Program-made: the position numbers and the translations under genes | Assembly: GCA_900314195.1 (NCBI GenBank) | Contig: OMUH01000153.1 | Coordinates: 1 to 37,698, forward strand | Reading direction: 5' to 3' | DNA: 37,698 nt | Origin: an uncultured Prevotella sp. | GTDB lineage: Bacteria > Bacteroidota > Bacteroidia > Bacteroidales > Bacteroidaceae | In this document: piece after piece, positions 7,565 through 16,664 of the stretch | Numbering within the stretch: the stretch's first letter is position 1 | How the letters are laid out: every line of letters starts with the position of its first letter | The notes under the pieces: model-generated | Databases searched by the model: none | What the model was told of the DNA's origin: nothing | The model's input: only the letters and a program-made list of their open reading frames with translations

Positions 7565-10500
7565 TTAATATTCTCCCCACGCCTTTATGTCAATATCTGA
7601 CAATTTGACGTTGCAGAAAGCATTTATAAACGCACTTGCCAAACGGCTGTTTGTTATGAGCGGTATGTTAAGGTCTATAGCTGCACGCCGTATCTTGTAT
7701 CCGTTTGTCAGTTCATGTGGAGTAAGGTCTTTTGGTATATTAACCACAAGATCAATCTTCTTTTCATGAAGCAGATCAAGAGCCTGCGGATTGCCTTCTT
7801 CGCTTGGCCAGTAAACACGCTCGTTTTTTATTCCGTTTTCAGTCAGATATTTACTTGTGCCGCCCGTAGCGTATATGGCATATCCATTATCAATAAGCTG
7901 CTTTGCCGCATCGAGCATTTCAGCTTTTTGCTTTGCTCCGCCGGTTGACAGCAGAACAGTGTGTTCAGGAATGCGCTGGCCTACAGAGAGCATACTCTTC
8001 AGAAGAGCCTGGTTGGTATCATCGCCAAGACATCCCACCTCACCTGTCGAGCTCATGTCAACGCCAAGAACAGGATCGGCTTTTTGCAGACGGTTGAACG
8101 AGAACTGACTGGCCTTTATTCCGACATAGTCAAGGTCAAAGAGGTTTTTCTTCGGCTTTTCAACCGGCAGTCCGAGCATAATCTTTGTAGCGAGTTCTAT
8201 AAGATTAATTTTCAGCACTTTGCTGACAAACGGGAATGAACGGCTTGCTCGAAGATTGCATTCAATAACGAGAATTTCATTCTCCCTTGCCATATACTGT
8301 ATGTTGAACGGACCGTTGATGTGCAATTGCGCAGCTATCTGCCGGCTAACGCGTTTTATACGTCTGACAGTTTCCACATACAATTTCTGTGGCGGAAATT
8401 CTATTGTAGCATCACCGGAGTGCACTCCTGCGAACTCAATGTGTTCAGAGATTGCGTAAGCCATAATCTCTCCATCTTTTGCGACGGCATCAAATTCTAT
8501 TTCCTTGGCGTGCTCTATGAACTTGCTGACCACTACCGGATGATCCTCGCTTACATTTGCTGCCAATTGCAGGAAGCGTTTCAGCTCATCCTCATTTGAG
8601 CATACATTCATTGCAGCTCCTGAGAGCACATAAGAAGGACGAACCAGAACAGGGAAGCCGACTCTCTTGACAAACTTGTTTATATCATCCATGCTTGTCA
8701 GTGCGCTCCACTCAGGCTGGTTAATCTTGTTCTCATTGAGCATGCTTGAGAATTTTGCCCTGTCTTCAGCCCTGTCAATGTCTTTGGCTTTCGTTCCGAG
8801 AATAGGTACATTTTCGGTATCAAGATACATTGCAAGGTTGTTAGGAATCTGTCCGCCCGTAGACACGATTACTCCGTGAGGATGCTCCTTGTCAATTATA
8901 TCCATGACACGCTCAAACGACAGATTGTCAAAATAGAGTCTGTCGCACATGTCATAGTCGGTAGAAACAGTCTCAGGGTTATAGTTAATCATTATTGACC
9001 TGTAACCGGCTTTTCTGATTGTGTTCAGAGCCTGCACTCCACACCAGTCAAACTCCACAGAGCTGCCAATTCTGTAAGCGCCTGAACCGAGAACGATAAT
9101 GCTTCTGTCATCGTTAGTAAAGTCGATGTCATCTTTAACCCCGCTGTAAGTAAGATAAAGGTAATTAGTCTGTGCCGGATATTCAGCAGCAAGGGTATCA
9201 ATCTGCTTTACAACAGGCAGAATTCCATATTGCTTTCTGAGCTTTCTGACAACGAGAAGAGCCTTGTGCATGTTATGCAAGTCATCTTCAAGTCCTACTG
9301 CACGGGCAATCTGGAAGTCAGTAAATCCATAGACCTTTGCTTTTCTCAGCAGATCTTTGTCAAGAGTATTTATGTTGCAGGCTTTAAGCTGTTCGTCTAT
9401 ATCAATAATATGCTTCAACTTATACAAAAACCATTTGTCGATTTTTGTCAGGTCATGTATCTGGTCTACGGTGTAGCCCTTGTGCATAGCCTTTGAAATC
9501 ACGAACACGCGTTTGTCAGTAGGTTCTCTAAGGGCAACGTCAATATCTGGTATCTTAAGTTCTTTATTCTCAACAAAACCATGCATACCCTGGCCAATCA
9601 TTCGCAAGCCTTTCTGTATAGCCTCCTCAAACGTACGGCCGATGGCCATCACCTCGCCTACAGACTTCATGCTTGAACCGAGCTCCCGGTCAACACCGCG
9701 GAACTTGCTCAGGTCCCATCTAGGTATTTTGCAGACTATATAATCGAGGGCCGGCTCAAAGAATGCAGATGTTGTTTTAGTAACAGAGTTCTTCAACTCG
9801 AACAAGCCGTAACCGATTCCCAGTTTAGCAGCCACGAAAGCAAGCGGATAGCCTGTAGCCTTACTGGCAAGAGCCGAAGAACGGCTGAGGCGGGCGTTAA
9901 CCTCAATGACACGATAGTCTTCACTTGATGGATCAAATGCATACTGAACATTACACTCACCTACTATGCCAATATGACGGACAATCTTTATTGACAAAGC
10001 ACGGAGCTTGTGATATTCGCTGTTGGTGAGTGTCTGCGAAGGAGCAACAACAATGCTTTCGCCGGTGTGAATGCCGAGCGGATCAAAGTTTTCCATATTG
10101 CAGACCGTGATGCAGTTGTCAAATTTATCACGTACCACCTCATATTCAATTTCCTTCCATCCTTTCAGGCTCTTCTCAACCAGCACCTGCGGAGAGAAAG
10201 AAAATGCCTTCTCACATATCTTGTCGAGCTCTTCCTTGTTATCGGCAAAGCCTGAGCCCAGTCCGCCGAGAGCATATGCAGCACGCACAATGACCGGATA
10301 GCCAAGGTCAGAGGCAGCCTTATGCACCTGCTCCATATTCTCGCAAGCCTCGCTTTTTATAGTCTTGACATTAATCTGGTCGAGTTGCTCAACAAACAGC
10401 TCGCGGTCTTCCGTGTTCATTATGGCCTCTACCGGCGTACCGAGAACCCTTACATTATATTTCTCAAGAACACCTGAACGGTAAAGTTCCACTCCGCAGT

Positions 10501-10786
10501 TAAGAGCTGTCTGACCGCCGAAAGCAAGCAGAATGCCGTCAGGGCGTTCTTTTTCTATCACACGCTCAACGAAGTAAGGCTGAACCGGAAGAAAATATAT
10601 CTGGTCAGCCACGCCGTCAGATGTCTGGACAGTTGCAATATTCGGATTAATCAGTACTGTTTCAATACCCTCTTCATCAAGAGCCTTCAGAGCTTGAGAA
10701 CCAGAATAGTCAAATTCGCCGGCCTCTCCTATTTTCAATGCTCCCGAACCGAGCAGAAGAACTTTCTTTATGCTATTGTCTTTCAT
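7565..10786 (-). CDS. carB: Carbamoyl-phosphate synthase large subunit
   Basis: Makes carbamoyl phosphate from bicarbonate, two ATP and ammonia channelled from CarA, feeding pyrimidine and arginine synthesis. Its 1073 residues are the full length of the family. Two homologous ATP-grasp halves are visible: the first begins KKVLLLGSGALKIGEAGEFDYSG and contains YPVIVRAAYALGGLGSG; the second begins RSIIVLGSGAYRIGSSVEFDW and contains FPVLVRPSYVLSGAAMNV. The C-terminal 130 or so residues form the MGS-like regulatory domain (NGYAIYATGGTSKYL). It follows carA by 13 bp, so the two are co-transcribed and probably coupled. It is the last gene of the glmS-purF-carA-carB block. Confidence 0.98.
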   Translation of the reverse strand: MKDNSIKKVLLLGSGALKIGEAGEFDYSGSQALKALDEEGIETVLINPNIATVQTSDGVADQIYFLPVQPYFVERVIEKERPDGILLAFGGQTALNCGVELYRSGVLEKYNVRVLGTPVEAIMNTEDRELFVEQLDQINVKTIKSEACENMEQVHKAASDLGYPVIVRAAYALGGLGSGFADNKEELDKICEKAFSFSPQVLVEKSLKGWKEIEYEVVRDKFDNCITVCNMENFDPLGIHTGESIVVAPSQTLTNSEYHKLRALSIKIVRHIGIVGECNVQYAFDPSSEDYRVIEVNARLSRSSALASKATGYPLAFVAAKLGIGYGLFELKNSVTKTTSAFFEPALDYIVCKIPRWDLSKFRGVDRELGSSMKSVGEVMAIGRTFEEAIQKGLRMIGQGMHGFVENKELKIPDIDVALREPTDKRVFVISKAMHKGYTVDQIHDLTKIDKWFLYKLKHIIDIDEQLKACNINTLDKDLLRKAKVYGFTDFQIARAVGLEDDLHNMHKALLVVRKLRKQYGILPVVKQIDTLAAEYPAQTNYLYLTYSGVKDDIDFTNDDRSIIVLGSGAYRIGSSVEFDWCGVQALNTIRKAGYRSIMINYNPETVSTDYDMCDRLYFDNLSFERVMDIIDKEHPHGVIVSTGGQIPNNLAMYLDTENVPILGTKAKDIDRAEDRAKFSSMLNENKINQPEWSALTSMDDINKFVKRVGFPVLVRPSYVLSGAAMNVCSNEDELKRFLQLAANVSEDHPVVVSKFIEHAKEIEFDAVAKDGEIMAYAISEHIEFAGVHSGDATIEFPPQKLYVETVRRIKRVSRQIAAQLHINGPFNIQYMARENEILVIECNLRASRSFPFVSKVLKINLIELATKIMLGLPVEKPKKNLFDLDYVGIKASQFSFNRLQKADPVLGVDMSSTGEVGCLGDDTNQALLKSMLSVGQRIPEHTVLLSTGGAKQKAEMLDAAKQLIDNGYAIYATGGTSKYLTENGIKNERVYWPSEEGNPQALDLLHEKKIDLVVNIPKDLTPHELTNGYKIRRAAIDLNIPLITNSRLASAFINAFCNVKLSDIDIKAWGEY

Positions 10787-10799
10787 TTTGTTCAGATTT

Positions 10800-11882
10800 T
10801 TATTTATTCAAAGTCTCGACGAACTTGTCAAATATAAATTCAGTATCAGTAGGTCCTGAGCAAGCTTCAGGGTGGAACTGACATGAGAACCAAGGCTTAT
10901 CTTTATGCGTGATACCTTCATTTGAGCCATCGTTCATATTTACGAACAGCTCACGCCATTCGCTGCCAAGCGTTTTGCTGTCGACAGCATATCCGTGGTT
11001 CTGCGAAGTTATGAAACATTTTTCCGTGCCGACGAGTCTGACCGGCTGGTTGTGTCCTCTGTGTCCGTATTTCAGTTTATATATATCAGCCCCGGCAGCT
11101 TTTCCAAGCATCTGGTTGCCCATACATATTCCGCAAATAGGCTTGGACGTTTCAGACATGTGCTTGCGGATATACTGAACCGCATCTGAGCACATGTCAG
11201 GGTTGCCCGGACCGTTGGTAAGGAATAGACCATCGTAGTCTATACCGCTTGTATAATCATAGTTCCAGGGAACACGTATGACCTCCAGCCCGCGGTTTAT
11301 CAGGCATCTGATTATGTTTGCCTTTACTCCGAAATCAACGAGGACAACTTTCTTGCCGGCTCCTTCATTATAACGAATAACCTTATCACATGAAACCTTA
11401 TCAACGAAATTTATGTCTCCATAGTCAGCAGGCTGTGCAGTTTGCTCCTTTCCGTCAAAGACAATGCTTCCGGTCATTACGCCATGCTCCCGCAACACTT
11501 TTGTAAGCTCACGGGTATCAATGCCCGTTATTCCGGGAATATGCTCTCTTTTCAGCCATGATGACAGACTCTCAACTGCATTCCAATGACTGTATTGCTC
11601 ACTGTAATCACTGACTATAATTGCTGATGCATAGATTTTGTCACTCTCCATGAAAGTGGGGAGACCATTTTTTTCAAAAGAAAACGGCGGTACGCCATAA
11701 TTTCCCACCAAAGGATAAGTAAATACAAGCAGCTGCCCGGCGTATGACGGGTCAGTGAGGCTTTCCGGATAGCCCATCATTGCCGTATTAAAAACGACTT
11801 CTCCCGAGACCTGCGCTTCGTATCCGAAGCTGCTTCCGTGAAACTTTGTCCCGTCGGATAAGATTAATGTTACATTATTCAT
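10800..11882 (-). CDS. carA: Carbamoyl-phosphate synthase small subunit
   Basis: Class I (triad) glutamine amidotransferase that supplies ammonia to CarB. The 360 residues contain the CPSase small-chain N-terminal domain (FNTAMMGYPESLTDPSYAGQ, 31-50), the TRELTKVLREHG segment, and a C-terminal GATase domain with FLTNGPGNPD (220-229), the nucleophile Cys253 in CGICMGNQMLG, and His337/Glu339 in CQFHPEA. All triad residues are present. It sits 13 bp after purF and 13 bp before carB, well inside the operon. Confidence 0.97.
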   Translation of the reverse strand: MNNVTLILSDGTKFHGSSFGYEAQVSGEVVFNTAMMGYPESLTDPSYAGQLLVFTYPLVGNYGVPPFSFEKNGLPTFMESDKIYASAIIVSDYSEQYSHWNAVESLSSWLKREHIPGITGIDTRELTKVLREHGVMTGSIVFDGKEQTAQPADYGDINFVDKVSCDKVIRYNEGAGKKVVLVDFGVKANIIRCLINRGLEVIRVPWNYDYTSGIDYDGLFLTNGPGNPDMCSDAVQYIRKHMSETSKPICGICMGNQMLGKAAGADIYKLKYGHRGHNQPVRLVGTEKCFITSQNHGYAVDSKTLGSEWRELFVNMNDGSNEGITHKDKPWFSCQFHPEACSGPTDTEFIFDKFVETLNK

Positions 11883-11895
11883 CTTTGGTAATCAA

Positions 11896-13794
11896 TTAAA
11901 ATATTTGTTTGTTTCGGTAGACTTTTTCAATAAAGTTTATATAAGCGATATTACAGCTGCGCGTGCCGCCCGGAGTAGGGAAATCGCCGGTAAAATACCA
12001 GTCACCCTTATGGTTCGGTATGGCCTTGTGAAGTCCGCTGATGCTTTGGAAAACAATTTCTATAGGTGTGGTCACGCCTTTCGGACGCAACATTTCAACA
12101 ATCTTACGGTTTATTTCTTCCACGGTGAAGAATGAGTATATTTTCTTAACCGCATTCTGCATTTCCTCTTTGGGCTTCAAGATCTCAGCCTTGCACTGTC
12201 TGTATGTATCATCAATTACAGACTGCATGTTTCTGTCTGTCAGCAGCTGTATGGCTGCTCTGAAGACACAGAACTCTTCCAGCCGTGGCATGTCTATGCC
12301 GTAATAATCAGGATAGCGTATCTGCGGCGCACTCGACACAACAATTATCTTTTTCGGATGCAGGCGGTCTAGAATTCTCAGAATGCTCTCCTTCAGCGTT
12401 GTGCCGCGCACAATAGAGTCATCTATTATTACAAGGTTATCTACTCCCGGTGTTAAGCTGCCGTATGTGATGTCATACACATGGCTGGCCAAATCTTTTC
12501 TTGAGCTGCCCTCGCTGATAAATGTGCGCAACTTGATGTCTTTCCACGCGACTTTCTCAGACCTTACATAGTCAGACAATATCCTGACAAGCTCTTCATG
12601 AGTCGGAATATGCCCAAGGTTCTCAATAGCTTTAATCTTCTGTGCGTTCAGATAGTGCTTGAAGCCGTCAAGCATTCCGTAATATGCCACTTCGGCCGTA
12701 TTCGGTATATATCCGAAAACGGTATGATCAATGTCATAGCCTGTTGCTTTCAGAATAGGTTCGGTGAGCTGTTCGCCCAGTTTCTTGCGTTCTTTGTAAA
12801 TATCACTGTCAGAGCCTCTTGAGAAATAAATCCGCTCAAAAGAGCAAGCCGAGTCGCCCTTCTGCTCAATGATCTGTTTCAATGCCACCTGTCCGCAGCT
12901 GTCTATTATAAGAGCCTGTCCGGCCTTCAGCTCTGAAATGTCATCATATTCCAAGTCGAAGGTAGTTTGCAGAACAGGCCTTTCACTTGCGAGAACGACA
13001 AACTCGTCATTCTTATAATAAAAGGCAGGACGAATGTTCCACGGGTCGCGCATTGCGAACATCTCACCAGATCCTGTCATGCCGGTTATCACATACCCGC
13101 CGTCAAAATGAGACATCGTGGTGCGAAGCACGTTTTCGATTTTGACATGCGTGTCTATATATTTTGTTATATCACGGTTCTCAAGTCCTTTGCTCTTTGC
13201 CTCGACAAAATTTCTCTCAACCTCACGGTCAAGTCTGTGCCCCATCAGTTCAAGAAGTATATATGTGTCGCTGTATATCCGCGGACTCTGTCCCTGCGAA
13301 GTCAGCATGTCGAATACTTCATCGACATTTGTCATATTGAAATTACCGCAAAAGCATAAATTCTTTGCTTTCCAGTTATTCCGTCTTAAGAATGGATGTA
13401 CATACTGAATGCCGCGCTTGCCGGTTGTGGAATACCGCAAATGCCCCATGTAAAGCTCTCCTGCAAAAGGAAGGTTCTCTTTGGCATATTCTACATCATT
13501 AAGTTTCTCCGGCGGCAGCATGGAAAATTCCTTGTTGGCGTTGCCGAATATTTCAGTAATGGCGTTACTGCCTTCGGCACGCTCGCGGAACATATATTCC
13601 TTACCGGGTTTTCCCTCAAGTTTCACACAAGCCATGCCGGCGCCCTCCTGGCCCCGGTTGTGCTGTTTTTCCATCATCAAGTATAACTTGCTTAGACCGA
13701 ACATCCAAGTACCATACTTACGCTGGTAGTATTCAAGCGGCTTGAGAAGACGTATTAATGCTACACCACAGTCTTCATGGATTTCTTTTTCCAT
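11896..13794 (-). CDS. purF: Amidophosphoribosyltransferase-like (PurF), long Bacteroidetes type
   Basis: Class II (Ntn) glutamine amidotransferase fused to a phosphoribosyltransferase domain; the family transfers glutamine ammonia to PRPP in the first step of purine synthesis. At 632 residues it is longer than typical PurF (about 470-500). The nucleophile is expected at Cys9 after a short propeptide (MEKEIHED-CGV), as in B. subtilis PurF. The glutamine site shows GHLRYSTTG (117-125) and SDTY (175-178), and the PRPP loop is VIIDDSIVRGTTLKES (455-470). The usual HNGN oxyanion motif reads FCGN (148-151), with Cys149 in place of Asn. The N-terminal insert between residues 20 and 45 and the long C-terminal extension are not recognised. 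It is 13 bp upstream of carA. PurF identity is likely, but a related activity cannot be excluded. Confidence 0.85.
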   Translation of the reverse strand: MEKEIHEDCGVALIRLLKPLEYYQRKYGTWMFGLSKLYLMMEKQHNRGQEGAGMACVKLEGKPGKEYMFRERAEGSNAITEIFGNANKEFSMLPPEKLNDVEYAKENLPFAGELYMGHLRYSTTGKRGIQYVHPFLRRNNWKAKNLCFCGNFNMTNVDEVFDMLTSQGQSPRIYSDTYILLELMGHRLDREVERNFVEAKSKGLENRDITKYIDTHVKIENVLRTTMSHFDGGYVITGMTGSGEMFAMRDPWNIRPAFYYKNDEFVVLASERPVLQTTFDLEYDDISELKAGQALIIDSCGQVALKQIIEQKGDSACSFERIYFSRGSDSDIYKERKKLGEQLTEPILKATGYDIDHTVFGYIPNTAEVAYYGMLDGFKHYLNAQKIKAIENLGHIPTHEELVRILSDYVRSEKVAWKDIKLRTFISEGSSRKDLASHVYDITYGSLTPGVDNLVIIDDSIVRGTTLKESILRILDRLHPKKIIVVSSAPQIRYPDYYGIDMPRLEEFCVFRAAIQLLTDRNMQSVIDDTYRQCKAEILKPKEEMQNAVKKIYSFFTVEEINRKIVEMLRPKGVTTPIEIVFQSISGLHKAIPNHKGDWYFTGDFPTPGGTRSCNIAYINFIEKVYRNKQIF

Positions 13795-13830
13795 TCTTTT
13801 TCTTGTTCCCTTTTATATAGTTATAGAAAG

Positions 13831-13854
13831 GGCGGGCACAAAGACGGGCCCGCC
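13831..13854. repeat. GC-rich hairpin between glmS and purF
   Basis: A 7-bp stem GGCGGGC/GCCCGCC with a 10-nt loop lies in the 71-bp gap, strikingly GC-rich in an AT-rich spacer. On the minus strand it is followed by CTTTCTATAA, only a weak T-run, so partial termination, attenuation or RNA processing between glmS and purF is possible. Confidence 0.5.
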
Positions 13855-13865
13855 AGACTTTTATA

Positions 13866-15710
13866 TCATTCCACAGTAACTGACTTAGCTAGATTCCTGG
13901 GCTGATCAACATTTTTTCCTTTGCACACCGCGATATGATAAGCCAGCAGCTGTAGCGGTATGGTTGTTAATAATGGTTCAAGACATTCGGCTGTCTCAGG
14001 AAGTGTGATAACTTCATCCGCGATTTTTGAAATAAGCTCATCGCCTTCGCTGACCAAGGCAATGACCTTTCCGTCACGGGCTTTTATCTCCTGTATGTTG
14101 GAAAGAACTTTCTCATACAAAGCGTCATGCGGAGCAATGACCACTACCGGCATGTCGCTGTCTATAAGCGCTATCGGACCATGTTTCATCTCGGCAGCAG
14201 GGTATCCCTCAGCGTGTATATAGCTTATCTCCTTCAATTTCAAAGCACCCTCCAGTGCTACAGGATAGTTATATCCTCTTCCAAGATACAAGAAGTTGCG
14301 AGCGTAAGTGAATGTCCTGCTTAATTCTGCTATCCGGTCATTTAATGCAAGTACTTTCTCCATTTTCTGAGGAATGACTTTCAATTCATTCGCTACGGCT
14401 TTACAATCATGCTCTGAAAGAGTGCCCTTCATGTTTCCAAGACAAACCGCGAGCATAGCCAGAACAGTAATCTGTCCGGTGAAGGCTTTCGTTGACGCAA
14501 CGCCGATTTCCGGCCCGACATGAATATATGTACCAGTATCCGTTGCACGCGGAATACTTGAGCCGACAGCATTGCAAATGCCAAAGACAAAACTTCCTTT
14601 CTGCCTTGCAAGCTGTATGGCAGCAAGCGTATCAGCTGTTTCACCGCTCTGAGATATTGCAATGACAACATCAGTGCTCTTAACTATTGGCTGCCTGTAT
14701 CTGAACTCACTTGCATATTCCACCTCAACAGGAATTCTGCAGGCTGTCTCCAAAAGCATCTTGCCTATCAGCCCGGCATGCCAGCTCGTTCCGCAGGCGA
14801 CAATGATAAATCTCCTGGCGTTGCAAAGCTTTTCCTTATGCTCTCTGACCGCACTCAGAACAATATTATCGTTGACAATCCTTCCGCGCATGCAGTTTCT
14901 CAAGCAGTCGGGCTGCTCATAAATTTCCTTCAGCATGAAATGCGGGAAATTGCCCTTCTCTATCTGACCAAGATCCAGGTCTACAGTTTGAATACGGGCG
15001 TCTATATGAACATTATGTATGTTGACAATTTTAAGGTCATGACCTACATCCATAACCGCTATTTCTCCGTCATTGAGATATGCCATCTTGTCGGTGTATT
15101 CAATGATGGGACTTGCGTCAGAGCCTACAAAAAACTCACTGTTTTCTTTTCCGATACCTATAACAAGCGGACTTGCCTTCTTTGCCGCAATCATCTCATC
15201 TGGATGCCTTCTGTCTATGACAACAATTGCGTATGCTCCGATAACCTGTCTTAAAGCTATCTGCACGCTTGTCAGCAAGTCGAGGTTTTTCTTTGTCTGA
15301 ATATAGTCAATAAGCTGTACCAGTACCTCGGTATCGGTAGCACTCTTGAATACAACGCCCTTGGTAATCAGATTTTTCTTTATCTCACTGTAATTTTCTA
15401 TTATTCCGTTATGAACAATGGCAAGGTTGCCAGATTGTGATACGTGCGGATGTGCGTTGACTGACGTAGGGTCGCCGTGTGTGGCCCATCTGGTATGCGC
15501 AATACCTATTGTTGCATTCAAATCCTTTCCTTCGCAAACCTTCTCCAAGTCAGCCACCTTGCCGCGTGTCTTGTAAACATTCAGCTTATTTGAATTGTTT
15601 ACAAGGGCTACTCCCGCTGAGTCGTAGCCGCGGTATTCCAATCTGTGAAGTCCGTTTATAAGAATAGGGTAAGCTTCACGATAACCAATATATCCAACTA
15701 TGCCACACAT
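13866..15710 (-). CDS. glmS: Glutamine-fructose-6-phosphate aminotransferase, copy 1
   Basis: Makes glucosamine-6-phosphate from fructose-6-phosphate and glutamine, the entry step to UDP-GlcNAc for peptidoglycan and LPS. At 614 residues it has the full architecture. The N-terminal class II GATase starts MCGIVGYIG (Cys2 nucleophile after Met removal) and contains HTRWATHG, HNGIIEN and SATDTEVL. Two SIS isomerase domains follow, with CGTSWHAGLIGK, SQSGETADT, STKAFTGQ and AAEMKHGPIALI, and the C-terminal tail is PRNLAKSVTVE. It is second in a row of minus-strand genes after the OPX lipoprotein (39-bp gap) and before purF. A second full-length paralogue lies at 24161-26008. No glmS ribozyme is apparent upstream. 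Confidence 0.97.
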   Translation of the reverse strand: MCGIVGYIGYREAYPILINGLHRLEYRGYDSAGVALVNNSNKLNVYKTRGKVADLEKVCEGKDLNATIGIAHTRWATHGDPTSVNAHPHVSQSGNLAIVHNGIIENYSEIKKNLITKGVVFKSATDTEVLVQLIDYIQTKKNLDLLTSVQIALRQVIGAYAIVVIDRRHPDEMIAAKKASPLVIGIGKENSEFFVGSDASPIIEYTDKMAYLNDGEIAVMDVGHDLKIVNIHNVHIDARIQTVDLDLGQIEKGNFPHFMLKEIYEQPDCLRNCMRGRIVNDNIVLSAVREHKEKLCNARRFIIVACGTSWHAGLIGKMLLETACRIPVEVEYASEFRYRQPIVKSTDVVIAISQSGETADTLAAIQLARQKGSFVFGICNAVGSSIPRATDTGTYIHVGPEIGVASTKAFTGQITVLAMLAVCLGNMKGTLSEHDCKAVANELKVIPQKMEKVLALNDRIAELSRTFTYARNFLYLGRGYNYPVALEGALKLKEISYIHAEGYPAAEMKHGPIALIDSDMPVVVIAPHDALYEKVLSNIQEIKARDGKVIALVSEGDELISKIADEVITLPETAECLEPLLTTIPLQLLAYHIAVCKGKNVDQPRNLAKSVTVE

Positions 15711-15749
15711 ATATTATATATCTACTAATATATATATACTAATCCGTTT

Positions 15750-16547
15750 TTATCTTAAAATATTCACAACAAGAGATGCAAGTGATGTCAAAATACCGAC
15801 AATTGAAATCAATATAGATGTAGAGCTGCCGATAGAAGAGTTATACGCCTTAATCTTGTTAGGCTCTACATAGATAATGTCATTCTGCTGTAAATAATAG
15901 TATGGAGAATTAAATATATCGGCTTTGTTGATGTTAAGCCTGTGAACATGGCGCTGCCCGTTGGCGTCTTCACGAACAAGAAGTATGTTGTCGCGCTTAC
16001 CGTATATGCCGAGGTCACCCTTTTGCGCAAGAGCCTCAATGATGTTCAGCTTTCCGTTTGTAATTGGCACTGTCCCGGTAGATCCTGTCTCACCAATAAT
16101 TGTCACATGCGAGGATGACATCTTTACTGTAACGATAGGATTTTCCGTCTCTGAAAGATAAGGCTTTACCTTTTCTCTTATAAGGTCCTCGCACTGGTTT
16201 TTTGTCAGCCCTTCCACATGAAGCTTGCCTATGACAGGAAAGTCTATAATGCCCTCGTTGTTTACCAAATATGTCTGCAGAGTCCCAGAACCGGTTGTCA
16301 ACTGTCCTGAAGATCCGACAGTATTGCTGACACTCAGATTGAATGGCACAGCGGCAGCCGGATTTGACGTCAGAACGGTAATCGTAAGCTCGTCATTCGG
16401 CATAATCTTTGCGTCATACTGCATGGCCTTATATTGCAGCGAGTCGGCATTATGGAAATAAGTAACTTTTTTGTAACTTGCACAACTGCCGAAAAACAGT
16501 GTCGACAGAACGATTGATATAATTAGAAAAGACAGTGATTTTTTCAT
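15750..16547 (-). CDS. Polysaccharide export outer-membrane lipoprotein (OPX/Wza-like)
   Basis: Outer-membrane component that lets exported polysaccharide cross the outer membrane. The frame runs from 16577, but the ATG at 16547 gives MKKSLSFLIISIVLSTLFFGSC, a lipoprotein signal with Cys22, and the -7 box at 16575-16582 lies over the longer start, so 16547 is chosen (265 residues). After the signal come the PES domain (about 40-130, NDELTITVLTSNPAA and VNNEGIIDFPVIGKLHVEGLT) and an SLBB-like segment (about 140-200, HVTIIGETGSTGTVPI). The C-terminus ILISIVGILTSLASLVVNILR is hydrophobic, suitable for a membrane anchor. No Wzc-type kinase/co-polymerase, Wzx or Wzy lies nearby, so this is an orphan exporter. 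It is directly upstream of glmS, an early step in nucleotide-sugar supply. Confidence 0.88.
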   Translation of the reverse strand: MKKSLSFLIISIVLSTLFFGSCASYKKVTYFHNADSLQYKAMQYDAKIMPNDELTITVLTSNPAAAVPFNLSVSNTVGSSGQLTTGSGTLQTYLVNNEGIIDFPVIGKLHVEGLTKNQCEDLIREKVKPYLSETENPIVTVKMSSSHVTIIGETGSTGTVPITNGKLNIIEALAQKGDLGIYGKRDNILLVREDANGQRHVHRLNINKADIFNSPYYYLQQNDIIYVEPNKIKAYNSSIGSSTSILISIVGILTSLASLVVNILR

Positions 16548-16574
16548 TTTCGTTATAGGGAAAAATAATTTTTG

Positions 16575-16606
16575 CAAAGTTAAGACTAATTTTGCAAATT
16601 AACAAA
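16575..16606 (-). promoter_or_regulatory. Consensus Bacteroidetes promoter of the OPX-glmS block
   Basis: The minus strand reads TTTG (16606-16603), 20 bp spacer, then TAACTTTG (16582-16575), a full match to the primary-sigma consensus. It lies just upstream of the chosen OPX start at 16547, giving a leader of about 20 nt, and rules out the longer OPX reading frame. Confidence 0.75.
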
Positions 16607-16664
16607 GACTTGCATACCTTTTTTCTCTTTGCACTCTTCTCTTATTTTCCTCTTATTCGCAACA

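Noticed and set aside
13795-13865. GC-rich hairpin as a complete terminator ending the OPX-glmS transcript
   Set aside because: The T-run is too weak (CTTTCT) for a confident terminator, so it is listed only as a repeat with possible partial effect.
15711-15749. glmS ribozyme or riboswitch upstream of glmS copy 1
   Set aside because: The gap is only 39 bp, made of repeated TATA-type sequence; there is no room for the ribozyme core.
16548-16577. Longer OPX start (MQKLFFPITK before MKKSLSF)
   Set aside because: It overlaps the -7 promoter element and would place the signal peptide internally; the start at 16547 gives a standard lipoprotein signal.
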